Notes under the pieces: generated by a model | What the model was told of the DNA's origin: nothing | Database searches by the model: none | The model's input: only the letters and a program-made list of their open reading frames with translations | Made by a program: the position numbers and the translations under genes | In this document: positions 48,527-60,185 of the stretch, one piece after another | Layout: each line of letters starts with the position of its first letter | Position numbering within the stretch: the stretch's first letter is position 1 | Assembly: GCA_030248065.1 (NCBI GenBank) | Contig: JASAMV010000726.1 | Span: 18,323-82,322 of the forward strand | DNA from: Rhynchonema sp. JSB1_4 | Lineage: Eukaryota; Nematoda; Chromadorea; Monhysterida; Xyalidae | Reading direction: 5' to 3' | DNA length: 64,000 bases

Positions 48527-51500
48527 AGTACATGTAAACTTGAATGTATACCAATTTTTGTTCGTTTGTAACAATATGAAACGACGAATTGAACCCCACC
48601 TGTCCCATATGAAACAATCTGGCCAACGAGAATTCTCTCAGAATTATGAACACGACCAACAGAATCGTCATGAAGACCATACACGTGATACTGGACATGG
48701 TCTGTGCGGCCATCATGGCTATGCGACGTTTGCGAAGCTCCTGGGACTGAAAAATAGTTGGGTACTAGGTCAGGTATAATTTAAATTTGGGTTTAATTAT
48801 CTTGCATAGTAGACCCGTCCTGCACTGTTTATTGATTCCGGGGAAGACAAGATCAACTGCTATTTTGGAATTGATTGAAAAAAGCGCAGAACGAAGAGAA
48901 AAACGAACCTGAAGCTTGCAGGTTGTCAGAGGAATATCACAAATCGTGCCGTTGAACGCAGCAAGACAGTTGCAGACGAAGCTGTGCATGATAATATAGG
49001 TACCGGAGTTTTCCAGGTAAAGACCCCAGGGTTCTGTTCGGAAACGTTTCCGAACTGAGCCCTCAACGTTTTTGGGTGGGGTATTGACATCACTCGAAGT
49101 CATCCAAAAGATTTTATTGAATGTATCAGAATTCGATCTGAGATCAATTTCTGATAGCAAAAATATGCAAAATGACCCTCTTTTTTGTGAAGCGAATCGC
49201 GGCCGAAGTTTCGAAAACTTTCTAGCCCAAATATGTAGCGGGTAGCTCTATTCAGAAACACGTTTTCAGAGACCTCGGTGGGATTGGGGGGGGCGAAAAT
49301 GGAAAACTCAGATTAGAGCAGTCATCAGCAACGAGTGAGTTGATCACAATGCAATAACTTAGATTAGATGTTGGAAAAATGTTGGACACTTACCCGTCAT
49401 GAACGTCTTCGCATTTTCCGTCATTGATGCATGGTGCGCTCAGACACTCATCCACGCCGCGTTGGCAGTTCTTGCCTGGAAAGTTTAGTTTGGTTTTCTT
49501 AAAGTGACTCTACAATTGATCGTTGACCGCGTTTTTTTTCGTTTTTTTGAAAGAGTGAACCATTGGAGATTTCATCCTCTCTCCACCATTTTCGAGGAGA
49601 AAAAAAAATCAGCCCGAAAAAAATAACAATAAAATTTCTTTTCTTACCTTACCTTTTTTTTCAATAAAAAAAAATATTAAACAGAAGTATTTATAAAAAA
49701 AAACACACACTAAAAAATCTTTCGGCCCCTTTAACTTTACTCTAGCATATATTTGTCTATTTATTTATCTATAAAATTCGAATCTATTTTTCTCATTCTT
49801 CGTTTTCTTTTCTTCCCCCCCCCCAGTCAGACCATTTTCCCACGCCTCCCCTTCCCCCCCACACCAAACTACCCTCTCCCTTTTTTTTGTTTTCTCTATC
49901 CCCTTTAATTTTTTCAACACCACCTCTAATAATACATTTTTTTATTACATTTTTCTTCACATTTAAATTCTAGAGTAAAAGGGTGCTTTAAAAAGGCTTG
50001 ATTTTTTGGAGTGTTTCGTTTATTATTTATCACACATAGCGTTTTGCACAATGCTTTATATTTCGTTTAACAGAAAAACGTCTGAGTATAAAGCGCTGAA
50101 AATATCTTCTATTGGATTACCTTGTGTTTCGCACAGGCCTGCCTCAAACTTTTTTCATTTTTTCTCCTCCTGTAAAAATGTGTGGGCTCCGTGAAACATC
50201 ACAAAGCAACGACTTGAAAATCTATTTCCTAAATCTGGGTTTCTGATACCTAGTCTTCATTTTTTGAAAAAATGACTGCAAACAAACGCGGTCAACGATC
50301 AATTGTAGAGTCACTTTAACTGACAGTTTTGCTCCATGGTCACCGTCTGCTTGGTGATTGGATTGGACCGGCCGTGGATATCGATTGATGCAACAAAGTT
50401 TCTGACTGCACAGGTATGTGGCGCACATAACAGCCGTACTGGAGTAATAAAATGATCCAAGTGGTATTGATACCGGAGTTTGCCCACCGACGCTGCAAAG
50501 GTTTGTTTGCAATATCCACCAACGAATTGAGCCCGATGAGGCACAATCTGAGGGGAAGGGGTTGTGGACGGAAAACTCCGTTAATGTTTCACTGCCAGTC
50601 TCACCTTCCCATCCGCTGGTGCAATGACACACATAGTAATCCACACGATCCTCGCAAGTCCCCTGATTCACGCACGGGTCCGATAGACATTCGTTATCCA
50701 ACCGATCACATGTCGGTCCGCCGTAGCCGTAACGGCATTCACATTTGTAGCCGTAGATCTGGTCGCGGCAAACCCCTGTGACAAATTTAGTATTTTGGAG
50801 ATCGTGGTGAATGTTAAATTGTTAAATTCTCCGTAATTTCTAATGATGCGGTATCTTGGTGTCCGGCAAATTTTATTATTCTTGGAAATTCAATTCTTGT
50901 ATTTTTACGGCACGAGCGAGAGGGAGTTCAACAAAGCATTGGAACGGAAAAATATAACATTCGTAAGCGTGCTTTTGGTCGCTGCCCGCGGGCAAGGTAG
51001 TAAAATCAAACATGGTAATCGGATTGGATCGTATCGGTACATTGCTTGGTCACGTGAGATTTTGATTTGACGCTATTATTCGACTAGGTTTCATTATGTC
51101 ACTAGTTTTGATCAGCGTAAAACGCATCACAAACAACAATAAGATACAAAGATCTGCGCGTCGGGGAAAGTTAGAATAAAATTCTGCACACACAACAAGT
51201 CACGTGGCAAGGACAGAACCGGGCTCCCGTTGGTTTGATATGACCAACGCACAATTCATGGCGAACAACCACGACAAAGACATTCACAACGACAGTTCTT
51301 GGCGCCCAACCAAGGCACAATGAAGCCCTTTCTTTATTGAGAACTCTTTGCTATATTTCGATACACACCTTTGTTGAGGCACGGATTAGACGCACATTCA
51401 TCGATGTCAGTGTCGCAATTGAAACCCGTCCACCCCGGTTCGCATTGACAGGATCTGGCCGGGCCGTCTGAAATGATGACTTGCGCGCCTTTATTATTAT

Positions 51501-54500
51501 TTTTACGGCTCGCAGGCTCCCCCCCCCCCCCCGAAGTACACATCAACCTCGGTCTGGGAACGGTTTCGGACTTTTATGGTCATGCGTGTGTGCATATTCG
51601 GAGACTTTTTCGTGACTCAAACGCCTGTTGTTTGTTCGGGCTCAAGAAACAACGTTTACGCTTATTCGGTCGAGTGTTTGAGACTCGGAAAAATTCCGAA
51701 TGCGCACAAAACAGAATCACAGGCGAAATCACAAGTCCGAGACCCTCGCTCGACGTGGGCTTATTTTAGGGCGAACTAAGGTTAAATCCGGAATCCGGAA
51801 ACCGGAAATTATTTGCATACAAAAATACAAAACATTTCCGGACTCCGGAAATATTTCAGGAAAACGCAGAAATTTACACGCAAAAATAATGCGTTTTTCG
51901 GAAATATTTCCGGATTCCGGTTACCAGATTCAACCTAAGTCCGCCCTAAGGCGGTCTTACGAAAATGCGTACTTATCGCCATTTCACATCTCGGCCCACG
52001 CGCCCTGCCCACCGGACACGCGCAAACATCGACCTCACCGAATAATACACACGTGGCGTTGTTGATCTGGAGGAAAGCAAAAAAGTTCACAAAAATGGGC
52101 GAATCTTGTATCAAGGACATGATAATCGGGTCGGGCCGATGCTTGGCCCTTGGTCCCATGACTTTTTGCGTGTTCTCTGGACATCTTTCATCCATGATCA
52201 CAAACAGTTGTGACTGTGACTGTGAGCAATGTGTTGTTTCCGCGGACTGCATTTGAACACGGGCCGGGCCGATCATCGTGGTCCATGGACTTCAAGTTCG
52301 AGTACAAATTGCGCCCAACGAATTGTGCGCAGCAACTGGCTGGCTGGCGCCACCACTATTTCGAAAATGAAATTAAAAAAAAATGCAATATTCCCCCAAA
52401 CTGACGCATCGATGCTCCCAGGGCGACGGACGGCGGTAGACAGTTGCCGGTGGCGGAGGTGGGCATTGGGGCACGCGCATGCACAACGCTGGAAAACAGC
52501 GCCGGTTGGAAAGATGCACATCACAAACATCATTGACATAAATATGTTGATGATTACGTTTTAGGAATTACAAATTACCAGCAAGTGCGCTGCCAGCACT
52601 TTCCACTTCGTGCATGCCGCTTTGTGGCAGCACATACCACGGCCCGTTGTCGCCTCCAACGAATGTCTCGTCTGTAAAAATGATGTCAAACTTTCATATT
52701 TTTTATTTGCCTGATTTTAAATTAATGCTTGCTACAGAAAAAGCAATAAAACCCACGGTATTTCGGCCAAAGTGGTCTCAGCGCGTTTCGCGTTTCCGGT
52801 TTCGCAGCACCGTAACGACCGCGGTTGATTCGACGGGGCTTGTTTGTGTCGCAGCCTTTCAAGAAATGTATCTCACACAGGTGTATGTGTGTTTTTTTTC
52901 ACGCGACCATCTGGTGCATTCAGGGTTGGGCAAGAAACGTTTTTTTTTCAAAAAAAAACTTTTTTTTAAAACGCCCAGATGACCAAAATATGCCCCAAAA
53001 AATTGAAAAACGCTCACGTTGGAAAGAAAACGTGGTTAAATGAAGTAATTCTATCTGTTCTGAGGCAAAATAAACGCGTTTAAGCCCTTCTCTAGCAAGT
53101 TGTTAACATCCCATATCAGACCCGCATCATGGGACCAACTTTGGCCAGGGTCATCATTGAAAGTCAAACTCCGCATATCAAAATCTGGGTACTTTCCCTG
53201 AAAAGTCAGGGAAAATCAAGGAAATTCAAGATTTAAAAAGAAACGAAAAACGACCCAGACGTTTTTTTAAAACGTCGTTTTTTTTAAGAAAAAACGCCGT
53301 CGCTTTTTTTGCCCAACCCTGGGTGCATTAGCTAGAGCCGAAGATGGCCTGGTGCCTCGCGCGTCTGTGAAAAATGGACGAAACGGGCAATACGCTACAC
53401 ATCTCATATTTAGGCTGTAAATGTTCAGTCGTCAACTCAAGCGGCCCGAATGAGCGCAAAAAAACATGGCATACATGACTGAGTTGACGACATAGGTAAA
53501 TAGCCTCATATTCAAGTTTGCCAAAATAATCATGATAGATGTGTCGATAAAACTTTCTTCATTAGTGAGTAAGTCCGACATAAACCAGAATTCAATCGTT
53601 GTAGGTAACAAAAAGCAACACCTTTCGGGTCCATGATTAGTGGGTAGTTCTTGCGTCTCGGCCCGAACGCCGTCCAAACAGCGCCCGGTCGGACCTGTCG
53701 CGTGAAGGCGACCACTTTTGAATATGCGCACGCGTCGAGGTATGCGCCCAGAACGGCGCCGGATTTCTGGCATTCCGCGAATGCAGCTCAAGAGGAATAT
53801 TAGTGCTTTATTGTGGAGATTACTCCCAGAACAACTAGGGACACCTTGTCCAAGATTCCTCAAACTCGTAAGGAATATCGAAAAGTGTTACCGTTTAAGA
53901 ATTCCATGATGCACAAAAATATGCATGATAGTGACCGTGAGAACCGGTCTGATATATAGATGGTCCGTACCCTTTTGCCACGACGTTTAACTTTCAGAGC
54001 ACAAGCTGATTGTCGTTGAGAAATCGAAATTTTCCCATACCCAGCCCAATTTTCGGGAAATTTCACATACATACCCCCAAAAATCAAAAATTTCCATAGC
54101 AGGGGGGTTTCTCCAAAATTTCAAAAAATTCCCTTAACCGAGGGGGTTTCTGAAAAAGTGACCCCAAAAATCTTCTAAAAGTACCAAAAAGTGGTCTAAA
54201 CGTGTTTAAAACACAGTTTTCTTGCGACTGCAAGCGCTTTTTGACATTTTTAAGCGAAAAATGGTCAACTTAGGCACTTCTCGAGGTCAAAAAGTCATTT
54301 CTTAGGGGCGCCTGTTCCGAAAGTGAAAAATTTCCCGTTTCCCCGGCCGATTTCCCATGCCCCATACCAGGGGGTAACCACCCCTAACGACACCACTGCT
54401 CACTGCCTGACGCGCGAGACTTTTTGTCTTTTGACGTGCCGAATGAAATGTACATACTTCAATTAAGGGGGTACTTTTTCATCTTCTTTCCAAAATGGTG

Positions 54501-57083
54501 CCCCACTTATAGATCCTACTTTAACTAAAGAGGGCATGATGACCGATGTGTCCGCTCTTGTTGAATGTCACCCCATGTCTCCAGCTAAGGCAAAGTAAAG
54601 GCAGTCTACAAGAGGTTGTCACTCAGCCCCCGAATACCGTAACCCACCGCAAGCAAGATCGTTGCGAGACCCATGCTGATCGCTGCTTATCGACACGTGT
54701 ATTAGCGGCAGCAAGCTGGAAATTGTCATCGTGCGCGTCGATCAACTTCGAATTGTTAGTTGGTGTTGGCGCTAACACGCAAAACATAGATAAAAAATAA
54801 AATGGTCTCGACACGATCCTTGCAGATCAAAATTACGGTGGGTTACGGTATTCGGGGGTGAGTGACAACCTCCCGTAGACTGCCTTTATTGTCCCAATGA
54901 ACGTAACCTTAATTTTCCGTCTTAAAAGTGTAGTACCGACAATCTAAACCATTCTCACCGCCAAGTGACACAGCGCCTTTAGTCAGGTAATAGCAAGCAC
55001 TGTGCGCGGCAGAGTACAATTCACCGTGACGACATGGCTCTACGGGCGCCGGCGAGCGATAGTCTGAGAACAGAATCAGATATGGTTGTGCATTGATTGT
55101 GAACGAACGATACGCTTCAAAAGATTGAACACAAGTTGTCGGTGAAAGTCCGTGAAAACCAGCTCGAAACGGGCGGGAAAAAAGAATATTTTCGATGACC
55201 CACTCAAACTCACCACTGAATTCACAGAAATACGCATTTGCGTCGTCGCAAGCGCGTCGCACCCATTTTTGTTCCGCCGTCAGAGCGAGACACGTGTCGG
55301 GTCCCCCTGGGCCTGTTATGCCCTGCACACCAGACGGGGTGCCGAACGGCACACAATAGTCGGGCATCGGCAACGTGGCGTGCCAGGTGATCGAACCGGT
55401 CCAGGTGCCGAATCGAGCACCTGATGGGTAAAAGGTGAGGGACGATGGAGTGAAATTTTAATTGATATCGGACGTAGTTTGAACGCAACAAGCCACATGG
55501 TGACCCCATACCGTATTCCCTTTACAGTAGCCCCGCTCTGATAAAAGCCCACTCTCGGAGCGCTGCAGAAACAGTAGAAGCCTTCTCCTAATAAAACCTC
55601 CCCCCAAAGTTTCGGTGGGTGATCTTTCCGAAGCATATACTCAAATTTTGCTGGTGTTGGTTTTTGTGACATTAATATTCATTCACTGATTGTTCTGTTT
55701 CGAACAGCTCTTGGTCGCGAAACGCTCCTACCTGCAGCATTCTTCCGAATTTCGCCCGCTTGCTACTGTCAACAAGTACCGTAGGTTATTTTTCGTCAAA
55801 CAGGCCTAAAAAATTCCATATCCCCAAAAGGGACTGCTGACATTAGAAGCCCTGGGCTTCTCAGAGGAGAAACACGTTACATCAGCGGTAACGAATAGAG
55901 CAGCATCTGCTCGGGCCGGATTGGCGATCGGGTTGCAACACAGCAAGCTTCCCGTCTCATGGTCATATTTGCCTTACCATAATCTCCAACCGCATCTCGC
56001 ATGCTTACATATATAGTGCTTTTTTATACACTGAGTGCAGTAATGTTGGTCTGTTTCGCCCTGCTTTCGCAGACAGACCGATGTGCCAGCGCTCGTCAGT
56101 GCGAACGCCTCCAGCAAATCTGCCTCCAAATTATGCCGCTTATGCGTTTTTAAGTCTGATGCGGCCGCCCCGCATCGCGACTTACCGATCCACATGACAC
56201 CAGCGTCACCGACAGCTGCACTTTTTTGTTGAAAGAACGCGCTTTGCAGCCACGACCACAATTGATCACTGTTGATCACTAATAGACGACCACCGGCCTC
56301 GTCTGGTTTGTTGGTGAATGCCTGAATCGTAAAGGTGACTTTTCAGTTTTTGAAGGCAATAAGCCGTTTTTGTACAATGCAACGACATGAGGCAAACGCA
56401 TATGTACATATGTATCTTTGTTTGACCCGGACACTTTTGCTACTGAGCTCCAAATGACCAGCGTGAAGGTGTGCAGGGGAAGAGTCAAGATTTACGCTGG
56501 TCGAAATTCGAGCTCGCAAAAGAACGCTCATTACCTTGCTGCAGTTCAGGTAGGTGCGTAGTCATTCATCGTCATTCACTAGTCGGGACCCGTGCCGACG
56601 GCCCGGCTACATCACCGCGCCCGTGCCGTACCACCCCCTCCCTACGAAGACCCGTTAGCATGCCCAAAGCTACGCGTGAAAATTGACCCGTCCGCACCTC
56701 CGAGGGAGGGGGCCACACACCAGACATACTGTACGTCTTCCTGTTTTAGTAGTATAGATTGCCTTCAAACTTGATATGGCCTTTATGAGACTGCATGAAC
56801 CCAACCAAAGACAAGTTTAGTGCAGAGACCGGTTCTATCAAGTGGTCAGCCAAGACAGTAAAGTTTAGAACATCGAGTTCTAAAATACGCAGCTGTCCCT
56901 TATTGTTATCCAAAATCTCGCGGGGATTTTTCCGAATAGAACTGAGTGAAACATCACCCACCCTGTTATCGCAGTTCGCGTAGGCCGCCTGCCACTCGAG
57001 AGCATCATCGATCAATGAGATACATTTGCGATCGGGCGCGTACCACACGCCGTTGTGAACAGATGAACAATCGCTGATGAGAT
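42511..57083 (-). CDS. C-type lectin / EGF / seven-transmembrane receptor
   Basis: A plasma-membrane receptor. Exons 5' to 3': 57083 to about 56889, 56268-56186, 55420-55214, 55063-54959, 53786-53622, 52671-52579, 52488-52406, 52066-51973, 51467-51369, 50775-50605, 49475-49394, 48981-48909, 48746-48600, 48007-47737, 47394-47252, 45973-45897, 44898-44742, about 44442-44294, 44164-43907, 43132-43048, 42840-42691, 42611-42511 (stop 42511-42513). Phases agree from 56268 to the stop, with slight doubt at one exon end near 44294. Order: lectin-like domain 1, lectin-like domain 2, about five EGF modules, seven helices, then a long acidic/basic tail. The seven-helix part is of the secretin/adhesion class ([56 protein letters not shown]). 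No GAIN/GPS sequence is seen between EGF and helix 1. The start codon and signal peptide were not found above 57083. Confidence 0.85.
43048..44442 (-). other. Receptor end of helix 7 and cytoplasmic tail exons
   Basis: After helix 7 ([11 protein letters not shown]) come [11 protein letters not shown], an acidic run ([12 protein letters not shown]) and, in 44164-43907, an 86-codon exon alternating Glu/Gln and Lys/Arg ([20 protein letters not shown]..., [13 protein letters not shown]), probably a charged coiled coil. The minus-strand coding bias makes the plus strand pyrimidine-rich. The last tail exons are 42840-42691 ([15 protein letters not shown]) and 42611-42511. Confidence 0.75.
44996..45165. 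repeat. Foldback, arms about 41 bp
   Basis: CGGGTGCAATTCTGGGCTGA at the left has a near-perfect inverse at the right end, and GCGTGCACGCGACTTC repeats inside. It lies in the receptor intron between exons 44898 and 45897. Confidence 0.8.
45270..45878. mobile_element. 609-bp hAT-type element
   Basis: CAGGGTTGGGCAAAAA at the left and TTTTCCAACCCTG at the right are inverted ends. The flanks ACAGCAAC (45262-45269) and ACAGCAAT (45879-45886) match at seven of eight bases. Its end is 18 bp from the receptor exon 45897-45973. Confidence 0.9.
48311..48521. mobile_element. Truncated hAT-type element
   Basis: The first 100 bp (CAGGGTTGGATTAAAAAATT...) match the inverse of the right end of 25362-26094. 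The right end is missing; the sequence stops in a pure A tract of about 31 nt. GTAAACTTGAATGTA flanks both sides (about 48289 and 48535), so a local duplication or assembly event may be involved. Confidence 0.65.
49500..50010. other. Low-complexity intronic stretch
   Basis: T/A- and C-rich sequence with homopolymer runs (TTTTTTTT, CCCCCCCC) inside a receptor intron. No inverted termini, exon or RNA gene seen. Confidence 0.5.
51769..51946. mobile_element. 178-bp MITE with TA duplication
   Basis: GGGCGAACTAAGGTT and AACCTAAGTCCGCCC are inverted ends flanked by TA (51767-51768 and 51947-51948). Internal TCCGGAATCCGGAAA blocks repeat inverted. It ends 27 bp from the receptor EGF exon 51973-52066. 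Confidence 0.85.
52921..53321. mobile_element. 401-bp hAT-type MITE
   Basis: CAGGGTTGGGCAAGAAACG and TTTTTTTGCCCAACCCTG are inverted ends with an exact GGTGCATT duplication (52913-52920 and 53322-53329). Related to 45270-45878. In a receptor intron. Confidence 0.93.
54598..54887. mobile_element. MITE family K, copy 2, TA-flanked
   Basis: AAGGCAGTCTAC and GTAGACTGCCTT are inverted ends, with TA on both sides (54596-54597, 54888-54889). The inside is the reverse of the copy at 35060-35358. It ends about 70 bp from the receptor exon 54959. Confidence 0.8.
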
Positions 57084-57228
57084 CTGACAATTATATGGAT
57101 GGCGTGAATTTCACAAAAGCGTGAGATATGTTCACAATGCACTTTTACACTAATTCGTACAAATTCGTTCGTGAAAATGAACGCGCATATTGCGTTAGAT
57201 CCCTGTTCACTTTCGGCGAATTAATCCC

Positions 57229-57303
57229 AGACTGCAATGGCGCCCTGGGCCTGGGCAGTGCTTTTGTCAATGACAAGGCCCAGGGGCGTCACTGCAGTCT
57301 GGC
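57229..57303. repeat. 75-bp hairpin
   Basis: CCAGACTGCAATGGCGCCCTGGGCC pairs with an inverse copy ending CAGTCTGG around a short loop containing a TTGTCAATGACAA palindrome. It lies just upstream of the first recognised receptor exon. Confidence 0.6.
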
Positions 57304-57351
57304 ATCATGGGCCGAAAACTGCATCCACGGATCTAACGTAATGCGTGTGCC

Positions 57352-57814
57352 CAGTGGTTTTTAAAAATAATTTAAAAAAAAATTCGTTCCAAAAGTTAAA
57401 AAAATTTTTTTTATTATTTCAAAATTCGAAAATTTCTCGATTTTTTTTGCTCTAAAAGTGCTATTTTTTGCATAAAAATTGCTACTGTTGACATCACTTA
57501 ACCCTACCATGGGTGTATTGGGTGCCATAATCGTTGTTTTGTGGCATCTGCACATAGTGCGCAAGGGTACGGGTGTGTACCTAGCTATGGTTGGATAGCA
57601 TGGTTTTCGTATCACCTGTGCTTTATATGCACTTAGAACACATTATGTAACAAAAATACCCCTATTTTGTACTTGGGCGCTCATTTTTTTATCGTGTTGG
57701 GCAGATTTTGGCTGGAATAAATAAATTTTTTTGTTTTTTAAATTTTTTTTAATTAAGAATTTTTTTTTTAAAAAAAATGGGGTTCGAATAAAATTTTTTT
57801 TTTATTGACCACTG
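57352..57814. mobile_element. 463-bp hAT-type MITE, CAGTGGT ends
   Basis: CAGTGGT and ACCACTG ends are flanked by exact CGTGTGCC duplications (57344-57351 and 57815-57822). Subterminal sequence is A/T-rich homopolymers. Confidence 0.9.
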
Positions 57815-57857
57815 CGTGTGCCCACAAGGCTGAACCGTATCGCTATTGATCTGTCCG

Positions 57858-58640
57858 TGCCGGGAAGACTGATTATAAATAAAACGGATAAAGCTGATAA
57901 ACCTGATAAACCCGACTCTTTTACGCTGGGGGAAGACTGATTACAAATAACTCGGATAAAGCTGATAAACCTGATAAAGCTGATAAACCCGACTCCGTTG
58001 CGCTGGGGGGAAGACTGATTACAAATAACCCGGATAAAGCTGATAAATCTGATAAACCCGACTCAGCTCCGCTGGGGGAAGACTGATTACAGATTGAAAA
58101 ATAAAACGGATAAACCCGAATCGGTTGTGGGACAGTTCGTTCCCAGTGATCTGGTCCGGCTGAAACTGTTTTGGAATTGGAACGACGGCGTGTAATGTTT
58201 CACGTCAGTGATTACCTCGCTGTTTTACAGGCCTGCGATGTTTCATTTGGCTCAGGCTGGACGGAGCCTAAGCCTAAGCTTAAGCCAAGTGAAACATCAC
58301 AGACACTACAAACTCGAGATAGTCAATGACGTGAAACATTAGTGCCCAACTGCCAGCATTCAATTGGGACCAGCACGACCCCAACACCAGCTCGTGCTTC
58401 ACGCCACACCGGCCATACGCACACTCCGCGTAATTCAGTCAGCGTAATCAGTCTTCCCCCCAGCTGCCCAACCCAGGAAGGCTATGCTGCAGCATGCATA
58501 ATCAGCCTTCCTGAGATTGGGCCTTGGGGGAAGGCTGATTATGGCTTCGTTTACTTTGTAATCAGTCTTCCCCCCAGAGCCTCTGCAGGGTGTACTGATT
58601 ACAATGGTAATCAGTCTTCCATCAACCGATCTGTCATTTT
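57858..58640. repeat. GGAAGACTGATTA minisatellite and palindromic relatives
   Basis: 57858-58130 has four units of about 60-75 bp, each beginning GGGGAAGACTGATTA and containing CGGATAAAGCTGATAAA. 58440-58640 has five further copies of the motif in both orientations; the segment 58570-58640 is the inverse of 42105-42170. Between them, 58256-58285 contains GCCTAAGCCTAAGC. Confidence 0.85.
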
Positions 58641-60185
58641 TTGTGCAAAACCTGCCCACAAGACGCCATTGCACTCACAACAACGCTCAAACGCACTCCA
58701 ATCACTATGGTGAAAAAACGTGAAGCCACAAGCTTCAGATGAAACTTGCTATTGTAACAATACGAACATACCACAAGGGATTTGTTGAATGATTGAAGTG
58801 AATATCAATGACCGATAGATTATCACCCGTCGCTGCATGCTGACATGATTCCAAGCACGGTGACTTGGTATGAATGAAGTTCCTGCAAATACCAAACAAA
58901 CCAGGTGGCCACACGTAACCCCCCTAACGATTTTCCATTTTCTGAGCAGTTAACGGTTGATTGCCCTTGTTAGTTGCCGACTCTAAGCAGAGAGACATGA
59001 TGACACTTTGAATGACTTCTACAGGGAGCCCAGCCGCGAATATTGGCTAGGGCTTCACGCGAGAAATTTCGTCGACAAGCACACTGGAGAAAGCAGTTAA
59101 CCAACAATTTCCAACAATTTCACATTCTCACAGACGTCTGGCTGTCAGGCTGCTTACTGGTGCTTCTTGATTGACTGTAACGTAGTGTCCCTTGCCCACG
59201 CTGGTACCCGTGTGCTTGCTGATGCAGGCACACTGCCACGCAGCTGGTCTGAAGCCAGGAGCTTGTTTTTCAGGTTTCATTTCATCCAAAAGTGGGAATG
59301 GGAACAGAGGTCGCAATCGGGCCGGGTTTGGCCGGCCCGGCCCGGCCCGAGCCCCCAAATCTCCGGCCCGGCCCGACCCGAACCCCCAAATCACCGGCCC
59401 GGCCCGGCCCGAACCCCCAAATCACCGGCCTGGCCCGGCCCGACCCGAACCCCCAAATCACCGGCCCGGCCCGGCCCGAACCCCCAAATTTCCGGCCCGG
59501 CCCGAATTTTTGGCTCAGATTTTAACCCAATTTTTGTCATAATTTTTTGCGATTTTTTGAGCCTATTTTTTGGTTGAAAATTCATTGTTTTCCATGAAAA
59601 GTCGTCAGATATACAATACCAATGGTGCAGCAGAGGGTGGGGGTCCCCCTAGGTACAGTAGGTTAGGTAGGTAGATGGACGCTTCATCTTGGTACATACC
59701 GTAAAAACCTAAATAGAAGGGGGGCTCTATTAACTCACTGACCCCATTTTGGGGGGCTCTATTACGGTTGGGGCTCTATTCCGGGGGGCCTCTATTAATT
59801 CACTGACCCGAACCTGAAAAAAATGTTCCCAGAAATACCCCCGAAAACCCCTAAAAAGGGGTTTGAAAGGATGTTTTTTCGCTTGTAATCGCATTTATTC
59901 GTGTCTATTCGTTAATAAGAGGCGTATTACGTGCTCTGAACGAACAACAAACGTGCATAAATGTACCTGTGCACCACTATCAAGCGTTAATACACTACTG
60001 GGCGCTCGTTTAGAACATTCTGCCCTAGCATTTTTTCTAAAATTTTATTATAGAACTATTATAGAATGTTCTGCCGAAAATAATGTATGTTTATACACGT
60101 GATGGCCCCTTAGGTTGGGTGACAGTTCGATGCATTCGCACAAACCTGTTTTTTTCGCTGGCATACTATTCTAAACTAGATCACA

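Larger units (their letters stand above)
44742..48746 (-). other. Receptor seven-transmembrane core
   Basis: Helix 1 is in 48746-48600 ([18 protein letters not shown]); helices 2, 3 and the start of 4 in 48007-47737 ([14 protein letters not shown], then [20 protein letters not shown]); extracellular loop 2 with the conserved Cys-Trp and helix 5 in 47394-47252; intracellular loop 3 in 45973-45897 ([15 protein letters not shown]); helices 6-7 in 44898-44742. The LLHYLF motif of helix 3 and the loop-2 CW are hallmarks of secretin/adhesion GPCRs. Introns here hold a hAT element ending only 18 bp from the 45897 donor. Confidence 0.8.
48909..52488 (-). other. Receptor EGF-like module block
   Basis: Exons 52488-52406/52066-51973 give one module (HRC-INNATC...[14 protein letters not shown]). 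51467-51369 gives the second half of another ([14 protein letters not shown]) and opens [14 protein letters not shown], a calcium-binding type start. 50775-50605 continues [21 protein letters not shown] and [14 protein letters not shown]...CHCTSGWEG. 49475-49394 plus 48981-48909 give [14 protein letters not shown]...[13 protein letters not shown]. The half module at 51467 suggests one symmetric exon between 51973 and 51467 was missed or lost. Confidence 0.85.
52579..57083 (-). other. Receptor two C-type-lectin-like domains
   Basis: Domain 1: [20 protein letters not shown] (first exon), [12 protein letters not shown]...VMWIG (56268-56186), and [11 protein letters not shown]...[13 protein letters not shown] (55420-55214), which is the WIG...C...FCE layout. 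Domain 2: [20 protein letters not shown] (55063-54959), [20 protein letters not shown] (53786-53622), [15 protein letters not shown] (52671-52579) and ALCMRV at the start of 52488-52406. No clear EPN or QPD sugar-binding motif is visible in either, so carbohydrate binding is not implied. The junction between the first two exons is not resolved. Confidence 0.8.

Noticed and set aside
59128..59585. Proline- or glycine-rich frames of 64-136 residues
   Set aside because: They read through the GC-rich minisatellite inside element F in all frames on both strands; no splice or start context.
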